A DNA stretch of 64,000 bases from Mytilus californianus (lineage: Eukaryota > Mollusca > Bivalvia > Mytilida > Mytilidae): NCBI RefSeq assembly GCF_021869535.1, contig NW_026262734.1, positions 80,538,339 through 80,602,338 on the forward strand, written 5' to 3'. Of this stretch, positions 36,693 to 47,735 are shown in pieces; the stretch's first letter is position 1, and every line of letters starts with the position of its first letter. The notes under the pieces were generated by a model, which ran no database searches, was not told the origin of the DNA, and saw nothing but the letters and a program-made list of their open reading frames with translations. Both the position numbers and the translations under genes were made by a program.

Positions 36693-38109
36693 TGTCTCGC
36701 CTGTGACGAAAGTTGCAGTAAGCGAGACATAGGTATTACTATCCAGCGGCGGAGGCATAAAATATTTGTATAAAGCTTTATATTTCAGAAGGTAGAAGAC
36801 CTGGATGCTTCATATCTTGTATGCAGATTGTCCTTGACCTCATTTTCATGGTTCAGCAACTGCTTGAAAATTTTTTTTAGTTTTTTTGTCATGTGAATTT
36901 CTCACATATTATGAGTACCGGTAATATGATAACTATATTTGGTATATGGGTTCCTTGCAACATCTACATGTCTGTCAGACAGAGTTCACCTGACCTCAAC
37001 CTCATTTCATGGATCAGTGATCAAGGTTAAAGTTACATGATTAGGTCCATTTCTCAAATAATATAAGCAATATAGTGTATGGAATAATTGTAATAGGTGC
37101 ATGTCAGTCTGGCAGGTTTCATCTAACCTTGACCTCATTTTCATGGTTCAATGGCCAATGTTACTTTTTGTGTTTTTGTCTGTTTTTCAAGTGCTATAAG
37201 CAAAAGGTCAACTATATTTGGTGTATGGAATGATTGTAAGGTGAACATGTCTGTCTGGCAGGTATCATCTGACCTGGACCTTATTTTCATGGTTCATTGG
37301 TCAATGTTAAGTTTTTGTGTTTTTGTCTGTTTTTCAAGTACTATAAGCAATAGGTCAATTATATTTGGTGTATGGAATAATTGTAATAGGTGCATGTCAG
37401 TCTGGCAGGTTTCATCTAACCTTGACCTCATTTTCATGGTTCAATGGTCAATGTTACTTTTTGTGTTTTTGTCTGTTTTTCATGTGCTATAAGCAAAAGG
37501 TCAACTATATTTGGTGTATGGAATGATTGTAAGGTGTACATGTCTGTCTGGCAGGTATCATCTGACCTTGACCTTATTTTCATGGTTCATTGGTTAATGT
37601 TAAGTTTTTGTGTTTTTGTCTGTTTTTCAAGTACTATAAGCAATAGTTCAACTATATTTGTGTATGAAATGATTGTAAGGTGTACATGACTGCCTGAAAC
37701 TTGACCTCATTTTGATGGTTCAAAGGTTAATGTTAAGTTTTTGTGTTTTGGTCTGTTTTTCAAATATTAATAGCAATAGGTCAGCTATATTTGGTGTATG
37801 GAATAATTGTAAGGTGCACATGTCTGTCTGGCAGGTATAATCTGACCTTGACCTCATTTTCATGGTTCATTGGTCAATAAAAAGTTTTTGTGTTTTGGTC
37901 TGTTTTTCAATTAGCATACGCAATATTTCAACTATATTTGTTGTATAAAAAAATTGTAAGTTGTATACGTCTGTCTGACACGATTTATCTGACCTTTACC
38001 TCATTGTCATAGATCTATAAAAATATAAAGTTTCTGTAATGCTTTTAGTAAAACCTTTATCTTTAAGATTTTTAACATAAAATCAATGGTCAGTAAAGCA
38101 GGCGAGACA
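36693..38109. mobile_element. TIR-bounded element with about six 147-bp internal units
   Basis: Bounded by perfect 11-bp inverted repeats tgtctcgcctg (36693-36703) and caggcgagaca (38099-38109), flanked by T runs. The inside is an array with period 146-147 bp (one unit 133), each with gtttttgtgtttttgtctg, ggtgtatggaat and cattttcatggttca. Because 147 is divisible by three, periodic ORFs (37151-37492, 37444-37689) arise without being genes. Confidence 0.85.
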
Positions 38110-38404
38110 TTTTCAGCGTGTGCACTCTTGTTTAATTGTAAGATTTGAGTAACCTTTTCACATGTACCATAACTTGAGTTTGCTTGGATTGATTTTCTGG
38201 AAACTTTAGATAGTTGGTGAGTGTAAACTTGCTTTTGATTTTGAAAACTTTCTGGTTTGTCATTTTAGAGTTCTTGACTTTTAACAGTCATATTCGCTGC
38301 AGTATCCATACATCTAAGGGTATCTTCCTGCATGTAATGTTCTACAGAGCCATTTTATTTGCTTCTGATCAAATGCAAAAGAAAGGATTGATAGGTATTG
38401 ATTA

Positions 38405-38607
38405 CTGTACATTCAGTAATTATTGCGAGGTTTATATTAATGCGAATAATGGGGTTCCTTGAGTATCGCAATACTAACTCGCATTCTTGTACATATATAG
38501 AATGTATGTATGTAGCTTTTCCTAAATTTGCAATAATTAAACTCACATTTTGATCATGCTTCGAAAATTGCATTAACAGATGCACGCAATAATTTCTGAA
38601 TTTACAG
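38405..38607. mobile_element. MITE with about 23-bp TIRs and TA target site
   Basis: Ends ctgtacattcagtaattatt and its mirrored aataatttctgaatttacag form imperfect inverted repeats, flanked by TA on both sides as for Tc1/mariner-type insertions. About 203 bp, noncoding. Confidence 0.75.
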
Positions 38608-39738
38608 TATTTAGTGAGCAATCGTTCAACCATCTATTCAGGATCAGCACTTTGAATGATTTGAACGTGACAGAGGACTATAGTGGTTTCTAAAAGATCT
38701 AAGACCGCGGAAAACCTGTTGCTAGTATGTTGACACACAGACACATTGTATCAGTCAAACAATCATGATGGTGACAGTAAAATGTATGTAGTGTTGATTT
38801 TAGTCGTTCATTCTCATGACTCTGTTGGACCAGTTTTTGTGTAAGGAAAACACCCATGTTAACGTAGTAACGTATTAACTGAGATATATAAACTCCATAC
38901 GCCGTAGTAGAGAGTATGTTCTGCTAAGAATGAAAAGTTGAAACCCTCATATTTGTTATAGATACTAGTTCGAAATAATAGTCCATCAAACTCAACAAAT
39001 ATTTTGTGGATTCAAAAGTCCAACATTTTGATGATATCATCTTCCGTGTTTCTGTTGTGGGAATCAGTATGGTTCTGAACACAGTAAATTCTTTCATGAC
39101 CCAAAACAAGGAATTTGTATCTATGTATCCCATTTTTGAAGATTAAGCGGCTCTGCTTAATGAGACAATGTAGTCGATATTTCAATTGAGCATTAGGGAA
39201 TAGTAGTGTAAACCATAGAAAATTTAATGTTTTGATATTACTGCAGCATCTAAGTGCAAGACAGACATGCTGAGCCAAAAAAAACCTTGTTTAATTAAAG
39301 GAAGTCCACCTTAATTATATGTATCGCCTGATATAATCCAAACACATTCTTATTTTAAGAGAGCTATTTCCCCTCACTCTTAACATGCTGCATGGTTAGC
39401 TGCAGCAGCAAATACCTGTTTTAAAGTAATTTGTTTTACCTAGATAGGAATTATACAAATTGACCTCTTTTACATGAGGCAAGCATATAACCATAAATGT
39501 ATTGATGCCATTCATATCATAAGGAAGACGGGCCCTTGTAACTGAATTTTGATGTTAGTAGGTGTTTTTGATTTCAGTCAGAGGCACGAAGTGCATGAAC
39601 CCCCTTTTTTATTTTCCCTTTTGGGAGAGTTTTTTTTTTTTTTGGAAATATTTTTGTTTGTTTGCTACGACGCCACAATCGTTGGAACTCAAAATGAATG
39701 AAGACAATGGAAGTAAGTATGTCTCACTATATAGGACT

Positions 39739-39836
39739 TTATTGTCACAGAAGGTATACATGTTTTCATTTTTTGTGACGACAAGCAACTCTTTTCTTTT
39801 AAAACAGTAATGAACTGCCGTAGCGATTTTCTATTT
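39739..39836 (-). pseudogene. TRIM-like gene fragment, C-terminal end
   Basis: Read on the reverse strand it encodes ATAVHY, then KRKELLVVT, and ends in a TAA stop. It matches base for base most of the 3' end of the TRIM-like gene at 45163 (shared gacgacaagcaactcttttc). Only about 28 codons remain; upstream sequence is interrupted by the repeats at 39872-41467. A relic of a third paralogue is inferred. Confidence 0.75.
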
Positions 39837-39871
39837 CGTTTTTGATCTCATTGGTTTTTTTTTTTAATAAA

Positions 39872-40379
39872 GGGACGAAGTCCCCTATTACGGTAGAAAA
39901 ATCAATAAAAAAAAAAAAAAAAAAAGAAAATCGGGAAAATTTCCCGAAATTTTCATTGTACTAATGAACTCAAAATCGTTAACTTTTTTATTTTCAGACT
40001 TTTTTATTTTCCCGCATTTGCGCAGAAATCTACTTCCTTTTTCCGGTCTCGTTTGCATGAGTCTTTGAGTAAAATATATATTTATCAGTCTAGTAAAATA
40101 TAGGAAGAAACGCAATACCAATTCCATTTTTAATAATTCCTTGAATGGCTTGATATGAAAAAACGTTACCTGATAGCGTTTCTTTGTTAACATTGAATAT
40201 GACGTCATAACATAAATAACGTCACAACTAAAATTCCGAACAACAGAACCGAAATCGGAAACGTAAGGGTATTTCCGTTTCTTTTTGAACAGATTTTGAA
40301 GTTAAAATATGTTTGAATTAAAAAAAAATAATTCATACAGACTTCGTCCCCTTTCACAGGTAACGCCTGCCTCATATTA
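39872..40379. mobile_element. Element D copy 1 (gacgaagtcccc ends)
   Basis: Starts with gggacgaagtccc and ends with gacttcgtcccctttcacag and a short tail, so the ends are inverted repeats of about 10 bp. Contains a long A run, a cgggaaaatttcccg palindrome and a TGACGTCA site (40200-40207). ORFs here are frame accidents across the A run. Confidence 0.7.
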
Positions 40380-40381
40380 AG

Positions 40382-40895
40382 GTGACGAAGTCCCCTATTA
40401 CGGTAGAAAAATCAATAAAATTAAAAAAAAAAAAAAAAAAAAAAAATCGGGAAAAATTCCCGAAATTTTCATTCTACTAATGAACTCAAAATCGTTAACT
40501 TTTTTATTTTCAGACTTTTTTGTTTTCCCGCATTTGCGCAGAAATCTACTTCCTTTTTCCGGTCTCGTTTGCATGAGTCTTTGAGTAAAATATAGATTTA
40601 TCAGTCTAGTAAAATATAGGAAGGAACGCAATACCAATTTCATTTTTAATAATTCCTTGAATGGCTTGATATGAAAAAACGTTACCTGATGATAGCGTTT
40701 CTTTGTTTACATTGAATATGACGTCATAACATAAATAACGTCACAACTAAAATCCCTAACAACAGAACCGAAATCGGAAACGTTATGGTATTTCCGTTTC
40801 TTTTTTAACAGATTTTGAAGTTAAAATTTGTTTGAATTAAAAGAATAATTCATACAGACTTCGTCCCCTTTCACAGGTAATGCCTGTCTCATATT
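40382..40895. mobile_element. Element D copy 2
   Basis: Repeats copy 1 with a period of 510 bases and only scattered substitutions, including its own TGACGTCA (40719-40726). Head-to-tail arrangement with copy 1. Confidence 0.75.
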
Positions 40896-41037
40896 ATGCT
40901 TACACACATTATTTGACAAGCTTTTTCATGCAAAAACTATATTTCAACTACCCGATATAATTTTATTTGTATGTTTTGCAAGTCAGTTCTGTTGTAAGTC
41001 TGATATGTATGCTTATTAAGTGTTTGCTACTGCATCC

Positions 41038-41467
41038 CTATTGTCACGTTAGCCAATTACAGTAGACAAATCAATAAAAAACAATAAACAAAAAAATTCA
41101 ATCTACTAATGAACTCAAAATCGTTAACTTTTTTTATTTTCCCGCATTTGCGCAGAAATCTTTTCCGGTATCGTTTATCTCGGGATTTGAGTAAAATATT
41201 ATGGGAACGTGCCTTATAACATTAAGCAATTCAATAAAACTATAAATCAATATAAAAATCAACATACTGATGAAATCATAGCGTTTCTTTGTTTACATTG
41301 AAAATGACATCACAACTAAAATCCCTAACAACCGGACCAACATCGGAAACGTTTCCGTATTTCCGTTTCTTTTTTAACAGATTCTGAAGTTAAAATATAA
41401 TTGAATGATTTAAAAAATAATGTATACAGACTTCGTCCCCTTTCACAGGTAACGCCTGCCTCATATT
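41038..41467. mobile_element. Element D copy 3, degenerate
   Basis: Shorter and more diverged: keeps aatgaactcaaaatcgttaa, cccgcatttgcgcag, the ccggaccaacatcggaaacg part and the gacttcgtcccctttcacag end, but lost the left end and the TGACGTCA site. Confidence 0.65.
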
Positions 41468-41620
41468 AAAAATAAAGAGATGTGGTATGATTGCCAGCGA
41501 GACAACTATCCGCCAAAGTTCATATGAAATGGATGTAAGCAATTATAGGCAACCGTACATATATGTCTGTTTGGGTTTCTCACCTAATTTTGTCAACATA
41601 ACGGACCTGTAAAAAACTGT
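41467..41620 (+). repeat. Mussel interspersed repeat A
   Basis: Begins aataaagagatgtggtatga and continues through ttgccagcgagacaactatc and gtggatgtaagca-type sequence. Inserted directly after element D copy 3. Confidence 0.75.
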
Positions 41621-41814
41621 CAAACAAGTAGGAGGTTTAGCCAGCTATAAAACCAGGTTTCTTCGGAAAATGCCTGTTACAATTCAGAAATATGACAGTT
41701 TTATTTTCCATTCGTTCCGTTGGTTGATAGAGACGAACGTTGGAATATGTAAGGTTAAATGGGCATCCCTCTTTTTGAATTTACCTTGGAATTCCGTATT
41801 TTTTGTTAATATTT

Positions 41815-41885
41815 TTTTCTGTAAGTCAACATTAGTTTTTTGGTATGAAATTCCCATATCTTATTGCCACTAAAATTATAGCTAA
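41815..41885 (-). pseudogene. TRIM-like gene fragment, propeller part
   Basis: The stretch tgaaattcccatatcttatt followed by gccactaaaattatagc matches 45400-45440 of the TRIM-like gene (strand encoding the IWEF motif). It is in the same orientation as the fragment at 39739 and in the right order relative to it, so both probably derive from one decayed gene split by repeats. Confidence 0.6.
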
Positions 41886-41887
41886 TA

Positions 41888-42115
41888 CTTTGGTACGCCA
41901 GCACCGCGTTTTGTCTACATACGACTCCAAACTCCGAAACAGTGGTTACGTCTTCCTTGCTACATTACGTTGAAAGAGACCCGAGAGATGCGAAGTGCTG
42001 GTTGCAGTTGCAGTGGTGATAGTTTAGCGAAGCAACGTCACCGCTGTTTCGGATTTTGCATACGACTCATCAGTGGGCTCGAGTTCGAACAGTTTTAATG
42101 CCAAAGTCAAAACTA
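41888..42115 (+). repeat. Mussel interspersed repeat B, interrupted copy
   Basis: Opens tggtacgccagcaccgcgtt, is interrupted by the insertion at 41928-42058, then resumes with tacgactcatcagtg and aatgccaaagtcaaaa. The interruption duplicates the phrase catacgactc. Confidence 0.65.
41928..42058. mobile_element. 131-bp MITE with 23-bp TIRs and 10-bp TSD
   Basis: Left end caaactccgaaacagtgg and right end ccgctgtttcggattttg are inverted copies (about 3 mismatches in 23). The direct repeat catacgactc flanks it at 41918-41927 and 42059-42068. Long TIR-less interior and a 9-11 bp duplication suggest a Mutator-like origin; this assignment is tentative. Confidence 0.75.
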
Positions 42116-42119
42116 TTCT

Positions 42120-42939
42120 ATCGTGTAACGATTAATTTTAAATGATTGCATGTGAGAGTCCAAGATGTGTCAAAAAAAAAAGATATATGGAACAAATTGA
42201 GAATACTTGGAAGAAACAAGGCAAATAATAATGAAAAGAAATACAGATTACAATGCGACCTCATAAACATTGGGAGTAATTTCAGAAAACAAACGTTTAA
42301 CCAAAATAGCATATCATATACTTTAAAAAAAACCCACTCAAAACGAACTTCTCTCTTAAAGGATATTGTATCAAACAAAACTTATCCAGGAGTAATGATC
42401 AAATACCTTTCGAACGGACATCATGAATTCAACTAGGAAAACTGAGATTGACATCAGGCGTAACGAATGGCTGGTATTTGACATACCGCTTTTATTCAAT
42501 TCCCTCTGAGTCGGTGTTAGACATGCAGAATTAGCAACTAAGAATGTCTTGAATGCTTTCGATGTACCTAATAAACTAGAAATGATAAACTTTTGAAAAT
42601 GTATGCAATTATTTTTTTCTAATTCGTAAATAAGGTAAACGATTTGTTAGCTTTCTAAAACGAGGTACAAAAAATGGTTTACGGAAGATGTCAATTGACC
42701 AATATGTGCCACCGTTTACCGCTTGTCAGCACTAAAAATCTCTTTACATTTAATGTTTCTTACAATTTCTCATAATTCAGTTTGATGTTTCCGATTTTCT
42801 GACAAATGTTCAACTTGCCTTTTCTGAAACAGAAAAATAAAATTTGCCCGGAGTATTTTTTTTTTATAAATTTCTATTTGAGAACTTTAAATAAAGACTC
42901 ATTAAAAAAAATGTATTCACCATTTCGACAAATGACATT
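42120..42939. other. Spacer without recognised gene
   Basis: AT-rich. An open frame of 96 codons at 42146-42436 (+) is Lys/Asn-rich and matches nothing I recognise; I do not call it a gene. Confidence 0.55.
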
Positions 42940-43965
42940 GTGTGTATATATACATATACACTCAATAATTTAAGAGTAAAAGTTGATAACAAACTAGGTC
43001 CATGTTTCAACTCTTATATTGGGGTTAGACAAGGGGATGTTTTAAGCCTTGCCCTTTTTAATCTATTCATAAATGATCTACCTAACTGTTTACTAAATTG
43101 TCCTGATAGTGTAAAACTCAGCGCTAGTCGCATTGACTGTCTTATGTATGCAGATGATGTCATTGTATTTTCTGATTCTGCTGATGGACTTAAAAAGCGC
43201 TTGAAGGCATTGGAATCAAACTGTGATACCTGGTGCCTAAATGTTAACTTAAAAAAAACTAAAGTTTTAATTTTTAATAAAAGTGGACGCCACATAAACG
43301 AACCATTCTATTTTAAAAATGAATTAATTGAAACTGTTTTCAAATATAAATACCTTGGAGTTATATTCCAGTCAAGTGGCCTATTTAATTATGCAAAAGA
43401 AGACTTATTTAATAAATCTTTAAAAGCTTCATATAAACTTAATAGATGTTTATCCGGCTCAGATGCTAGTATTAAAACAAATTTACATCTATTTGACCAT
43501 ACCATTAAACCTATTATTTTGTATGGCTCAGAGATATGGGGAATGTTCAAAACTGACTCTGCTTGTAAAAAAGATGCTACAAATGTACTTGAAAAAATAT
43601 ACCAGAATAATGTTGCTGATAAAATGAACTTAAAGTTCTGTAAGCATATTTTAGGCTTAAATAATAAAAGTACAAATGTTGCTGTACAATCAGAATTAGG
43701 AAGATTTCCTATATATTTTAATATTGTTATATCTATGATAAGCTATCTGCATAGATTACATCATTGTAACTCAAATTTATTGAAAGAAGCGTTTTTATGT
43801 AACAAAAATATGCATGAAAATAACACTATGACATGGTATTCCTCTGTTGAATTTATTTTACAAAAGCTTGAATTGAAAGAAACATATTGTATTGATTATT
43901 CAATTAATAGATTAAAACAACTTATTATGAAAAAGTTAAAGACATTGTTTTTGAAAGCATGGTAA
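42940..43965 (+). pseudogene. LINE reverse transcriptase fragment
   Basis: 341 codons of RT fingers/palm to thumb. Visible: GVRQGDVLS (with a following Leu where Pro is usual), LFNLFINDLPN, the catalytic YADD in CLMYADDVIVFS, and the post-palm WCLNVNLKKTKVLIF. The first Met is internal; the endonuclease and RT N-terminus are absent. The stop at 43963-43965 is premature: the same frame continues 57 codons (through CKFRISAHQLRVEKER) to a TAG at 44140. A frameshift then leads into CNFCSHNDIEDGFHFLINCP, the Cys/His motif expected at the ORF2 end. Non-functional, but lightly damaged. Confidence 0.85.
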
Positions 43966-44913
43966 AATGATAAAGATAATGTTACTGGAAAGCTAGATAT
44001 ATATTTTTCTCATAAAAGTAATTTCCAAATGGAAAAATATCTTGATATTCAAAGTTTTCAATCAAGACAAATATTATGTAAATTTCGTATAAGTGCCCAC
44101 CAATTACGAGTGGAAAAAGAGCGACATAAGAACAAACCATAGAAAGATCACAGAGGACTTGTAATTTTTGTTCCCATAATGATATAGAAGATGGGTTTCA
44201 TTTTTTAATAAACTGTCCATTATATAATAAATGTCGGGAATTATTGTTTGCACAAGCTCATGAGCACTGTCAAAATTTTAATAACTTAGACTGCAAATCA
44301 AAATTTTTATGTTAATGACCACTGAAGATAAACATTAAGTAATTTTCTTATCAAGAGTTTTGAATTGAGATCCACAAATTCTGTAAATGGCTAAATCTCT
44401 TTTAGTTTATCTATATATATTTTAAATTCAAAAAATTAAATGAATACACATTACTCTATCTATGTGTATGCATATTTCATCTATTTATATGTAAATGCTT
44501 ATATATGCGTTAATAAACTGCAGTCAAATTTCTAAGGTGCTTATCCAATTCTTGCAATTTTTAAAAAAGATTATATACATAAATATCTAGTAATTGGTAG
44601 CTGTGTGTACATGGGAGAAAACTACCCTTATATCTAATCAGTTGGGGCTGCATTTTTATGCAACTCAAAACACCATATCTTCAAAGGCTATTGGATACTG
44701 TTTAAAGGGGAATAATCCTTACATAAATTGATTGTCTCCCATATTACTTTCTCTTCCATGTGCATGCAATAACTGTTCAGTGTTCTATTGTGATGTATTT
44801 TATTTTATTATTTCATTGTTATAACACAAATCATTGTAATCATTGTATGAAATTTAAAACCCGCAAGGGTCCATAATTGGATTATTAAAGTATTCTTATT
44901 CTTATTCTTATAC
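42940..44913 (+). mobile_element. 5'-truncated non-LTR (LINE) retrotransposon
   Basis: Contains the C-terminal half of a LINE reverse transcriptase, a downstream Cys-rich segment, and ends with a short attctt repeat at about 44885-44911. Such simple-repeat 3' tails instead of poly(A) occur in several LINE clades. The 5' junction is near 42950. Truncated at the 5' end as is usual for such insertions; clade not determined. Confidence 0.8.
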
Positions 44914-45162
44914 AGACAATAAAGTTACTTTGTATGTACTGAAATGACGCGTTGCATTTAATTACGATTTGCTGGTGAATTTATATTTATGTTTGCAATT
45001 GTCAAAGTGATGCGAACAATTAATATCTATCTCATCCTTCCATATAAGCTCAAATCTAACATTTCGGAAAACTTCCAAATGTTTCATCATATCGATATAA
45101 AGTATCCCCAAACGTTAATGTCATCTTCTAGATTGGGTAAAATAAAGTTTTAACAAAGACTT

Positions 45163-46854
45163 TCATTTGTCAGAGAAGACAAAAATGTTTCCATAATTTG
45201 TAACGACAAGCAACTCTTTTCTTTTCACACTGTAATGAACTGCTGTAGCACATTTCAGTTCAGTATTTGGTCCAATAATTTCCTTAAATGTTTTACCATC
45301 TGCTGATAGCGCACACACATTATCTGACCTGTATCCACATGCAAAAAGAATATTGGCATTATTGGATGTTAGACCGTAAGGCGACATCAGTTTTTCATTT
45401 TGAAATTCCCATATCTTATTGCCATCAAAATCATAGCAAAAGATCTTGCTACTTTTATAATCTACCAAGTATATTTTGTTGTCAAAGCACACGGGTGCAC
45501 GATAGGTTGATTCATCAAATTTAATTGGGATATGTTGTATAAATTTTCCTTCCGAATCTATTATTTGGTATCCTGTCAAGTCTTCGATAATATAGTTATT
45601 GTCGTAGATAATTACTGATCCAAGTAGGGATTCTTTTCCGAAATGAAATGTTTTCAAAATGTTATGATCATCTAATTTTACAATATGCAATTCGTTTTCT
45701 GACGTAACTGCAATGTTGTTTACGTCCACAATTGCAAATCGCACAGGAAAAAACGGTAAATCAATTTGCACAAACGCGCTATTAGTATCAAATTTAATCA
45801 AACACTTCTTGCTCCTATCAGAAAAAAGGAGCTCACCATTTGGTAAAATACCACAATCCAATATCTCATGCCCATCATTGTTATCTTGGATTTGATTTTG
45901 ATATACTTCTTTAAATTCCATCATCTCAATATTTTTTGAGAGAAAGCCAGTCGCTGTTAGTTGTGCTTGTCGTGACTTTTGAACTTTAATGTTTAAATTA
46001 GAAGCCTTTCGCTTAATACGCATTGTTCCAAAAGAAGTAAGATTATCTTTAATTGCCTGAATACTTGTTGGGTTGACTGAAATACTATTCCAGTTGAAGG
46101 ATTCATTTTCAAATAAACTCTGTAACGCTATTTCTTCAGAGTGTGCAGATTTTATGTATTCGGGAATCGACATGAATGTTTGAAAATTTGATGCAGCGTC
46201 TCTTATTATATTCACGTTTGCATGCATTTCATTGACCCTAGTTTTATGCAATTCAAGTTCTGCCAACAAGTTTTGTAACTCAAGCTCTTTCGATGTAAAG
46301 GTTTCTTCCATTTTATTGCTTAAATCTTTTTCCAACTGATCTAAATAAGAATTTATTGCTTCTCTTGTTGATCTGATTTGATCTGCACAAGTTACTTTTT
46401 GTTTCGCTAACTCCTGTAGATTTGTTCCTAAATGTTCAATAACACTTGAAATATTTGTCAGCAAATCTGATAGTGTTGTTTGAAGATCCAAAAACGACGT
46501 GGACTGCTTTGCGTCCTTAACTGCTGTTTCCACATTAGCAAAACAACACAATCCGCTGTGTAATTTGTCTTTTAGGCATTCGATGCAGCATGGCATCTCA
46601 TGTGTATCACACAAATAAACAAATCGTTCATCGTGATCTGTGCAGTTGTATTTGATTGCTTGGACAAACTTTGGAAGTTTAAGTGCATTTTCAATTGAAA
46701 TTGTTTCATGTTTCTTTGTTGAGTTTGCTACATCATGATGCGTTTTGCATTTTTTGCAAAAATTCTCGTCACATTCAGGACACCACACAGTAGCATCTGT
46801 GGTAACGTGGCGTTTGCTGCAAATGTCGCAGAACCTTTGTTCACTTGACGCCAT
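45163..46854 (-). CDS. RING-less TRIM-like protein, B-boxes, coiled coil, NHL-type propeller (copy 1)
   Basis: 563 aa in one coding exon. Start chosen at 46852-46854 (MASSEQRFCDICSK) because a splice acceptor (tatattttag) sits two bases before it; the longer open frame upstream to 47115 is intron and repeat sequence. Domains: B-box 1-like zinc site (C9, C12, C25, C28, C33, C36, H39/H40, H49), B-box 2 (C71, H74, C82, H85, C90, C93, H99), coiled coil (about 120-270), NHL/beta-propeller-like repeats (about 330-563: LLFSD, IAVTSENELHIVKL, IYLVDYKSSKIFCYD, KIWEFQNEKLMSPYG). No RING precedes the B-boxes, so ubiquitin ligase activity is not expected; a cytosolic binding or immune-regulatory role is inferred from bivalve TRIM expansions. 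Roughly 60 percent identical by eye to copy 2. Confidence 0.9.
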   Translation of the reverse strand: MASSEQRFCDICSKRHVTTDATVWCPECDENFCKKCKTHHDVANSTKKHETISIENALKLPKFVQAIKYNCTDHDERFVYLCDTHEMPCCIECLKDKLHSGLCCFANVETAVKDAKQSTSFLDLQTTLSDLLTNISSVIEHLGTNLQELAKQKVTCADQIRSTREAINSYLDQLEKDLSNKMEETFTSKELELQNLLAELELHKTRVNEMHANVNIIRDAASNFQTFMSIPEYIKSAHSEEIALQSLFENESFNWNSISVNPTSIQAIKDNLTSFGTMRIKRKASNLNIKVQKSRQAQLTATGFLSKNIEMMEFKEVYQNQIQDNNDGHEILDCGILPNGELLFSDRSKKCLIKFDTNSAFVQIDLPFFPVRFAIVDVNNIAVTSENELHIVKLDDHNILKTFHFGKESLLGSVIIYDNNYIIEDLTGYQIIDSEGKFIQHIPIKFDESTYRAPVCFDNKIYLVDYKSSKIFCYDFDGNKIWEFQNEKLMSPYGLTSNNANILFACGYRSDNVCALSADGKTFKEIIGPNTELKCATAVHYSVKRKELLVVTNYGNIFVFSDK

Positions 46855-47062
46855 ACCTAAAATATACACACCAACGTATTTAAGAAACGAATCAAGACAA
46901 GTGAATTTAACTTGTCTACAAGTACATGAGATATAAAACAATAGTAATTGTGTGTTAAGTTTCATATTTGTCTCCTTTATTAAATGTAAATACCAACGCT
47001 CCACATATACGTTGTCAAGAAAATAATGCTTTAATCGGTGTGACTGTGTGTTATGTACATAT

Positions 47063-47230
47063 AAAAAAGAAGATGTGATGTGATTGCCAATGAGACAACT
47101 CTCCACAAGAGGCAAAATGACACAGAAATAATTAACATCTATAGGTCACCGTACGGCCTTCAAACATGATCAAAGCCCATACCGCATAGTCAGCTATAAA
47201 AGGCCCCGATATTCTCTAATATCATAGCCT
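47063..47230 (+). repeat. Mussel interspersed repeat A
   Basis: Good copy: agatgtgatgtgattgccaa, caactctccacaagagg, ctataggtcaccgtacggcc, ccataccgcatagtcagc, and tataaaaggccccg in order. It overlaps and explains part of the spurious N-terminal extension of the TRIM reading frame. Confidence 0.85.
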
Positions 47231-47629
47231 TCGAAAAAAATCGCCTATAACATATATATAATTTTAACAGGATGAATGCAGAAATTAGTTTGCCTATTTT
47301 AATAAAAACAAACCTGTGATAAGAGCAACATGGGAAAACGAACCACATAATGGTCTGTTTTATTGAAAATAAACTCATCAACTAATTAGATATGTGATAA
47401 CAGCAATATAGCCAGTTCCCATCGCAACACTGGTAGCGTGACGGTGTGATTTTTTTGTTAAGACATTATTTTCAATTAAATCGACACAATTAGCCCCATT
47501 GGGATATTTATCTTTTGACGGTATTTGTGAAAAGCCTAATGAATATCTGCAGTAAGAGCCGAAAGGTCAGTTCTTATTGAAATATCAGCAACTGAATGGT
47601 ATATTTTATTCTTAGTTTTCCAAAAAAAT

Positions 47630-47735
47630 GCATCAGTGACGCTCGAATTAAAAAAAGTAAAAGACAAAATTAAGAACGAGGTTAAAGAGCATTGAGGATC
47701 CAAATTCTCGAAAGGTTTTGCCAAACACAGCTAAG
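47630..47735 (+). repeat. Mussel interspersed repeat B
   Basis: Contains gcatcagtgacgctcgaatt and gagcattgaggatcc, the internal words of the family; the left end is missing. Confidence 0.6.

Noticed and set aside
37151-37689. ORFs with repeating text FCVFVCFSS...
   Set aside because: Produced by the 147-bp tandem units of the element 36693-38109; no coding evidence.
39888-40643. Two similar reverse-strand ORFs of 106 and 81 codons
   Set aside because: They run through the A tract of element D copies; similarity reflects the repeat, and a run of Phe marks the poly-A read-through.
46855-47115. N-terminal extension of TRIM-like copy 1 to a 650-residue protein
   Set aside because: The extra 87 codons lie in repeat A and intron-like sequence, a splice acceptor precedes the internal ATG, and copy 2 has no such extension.
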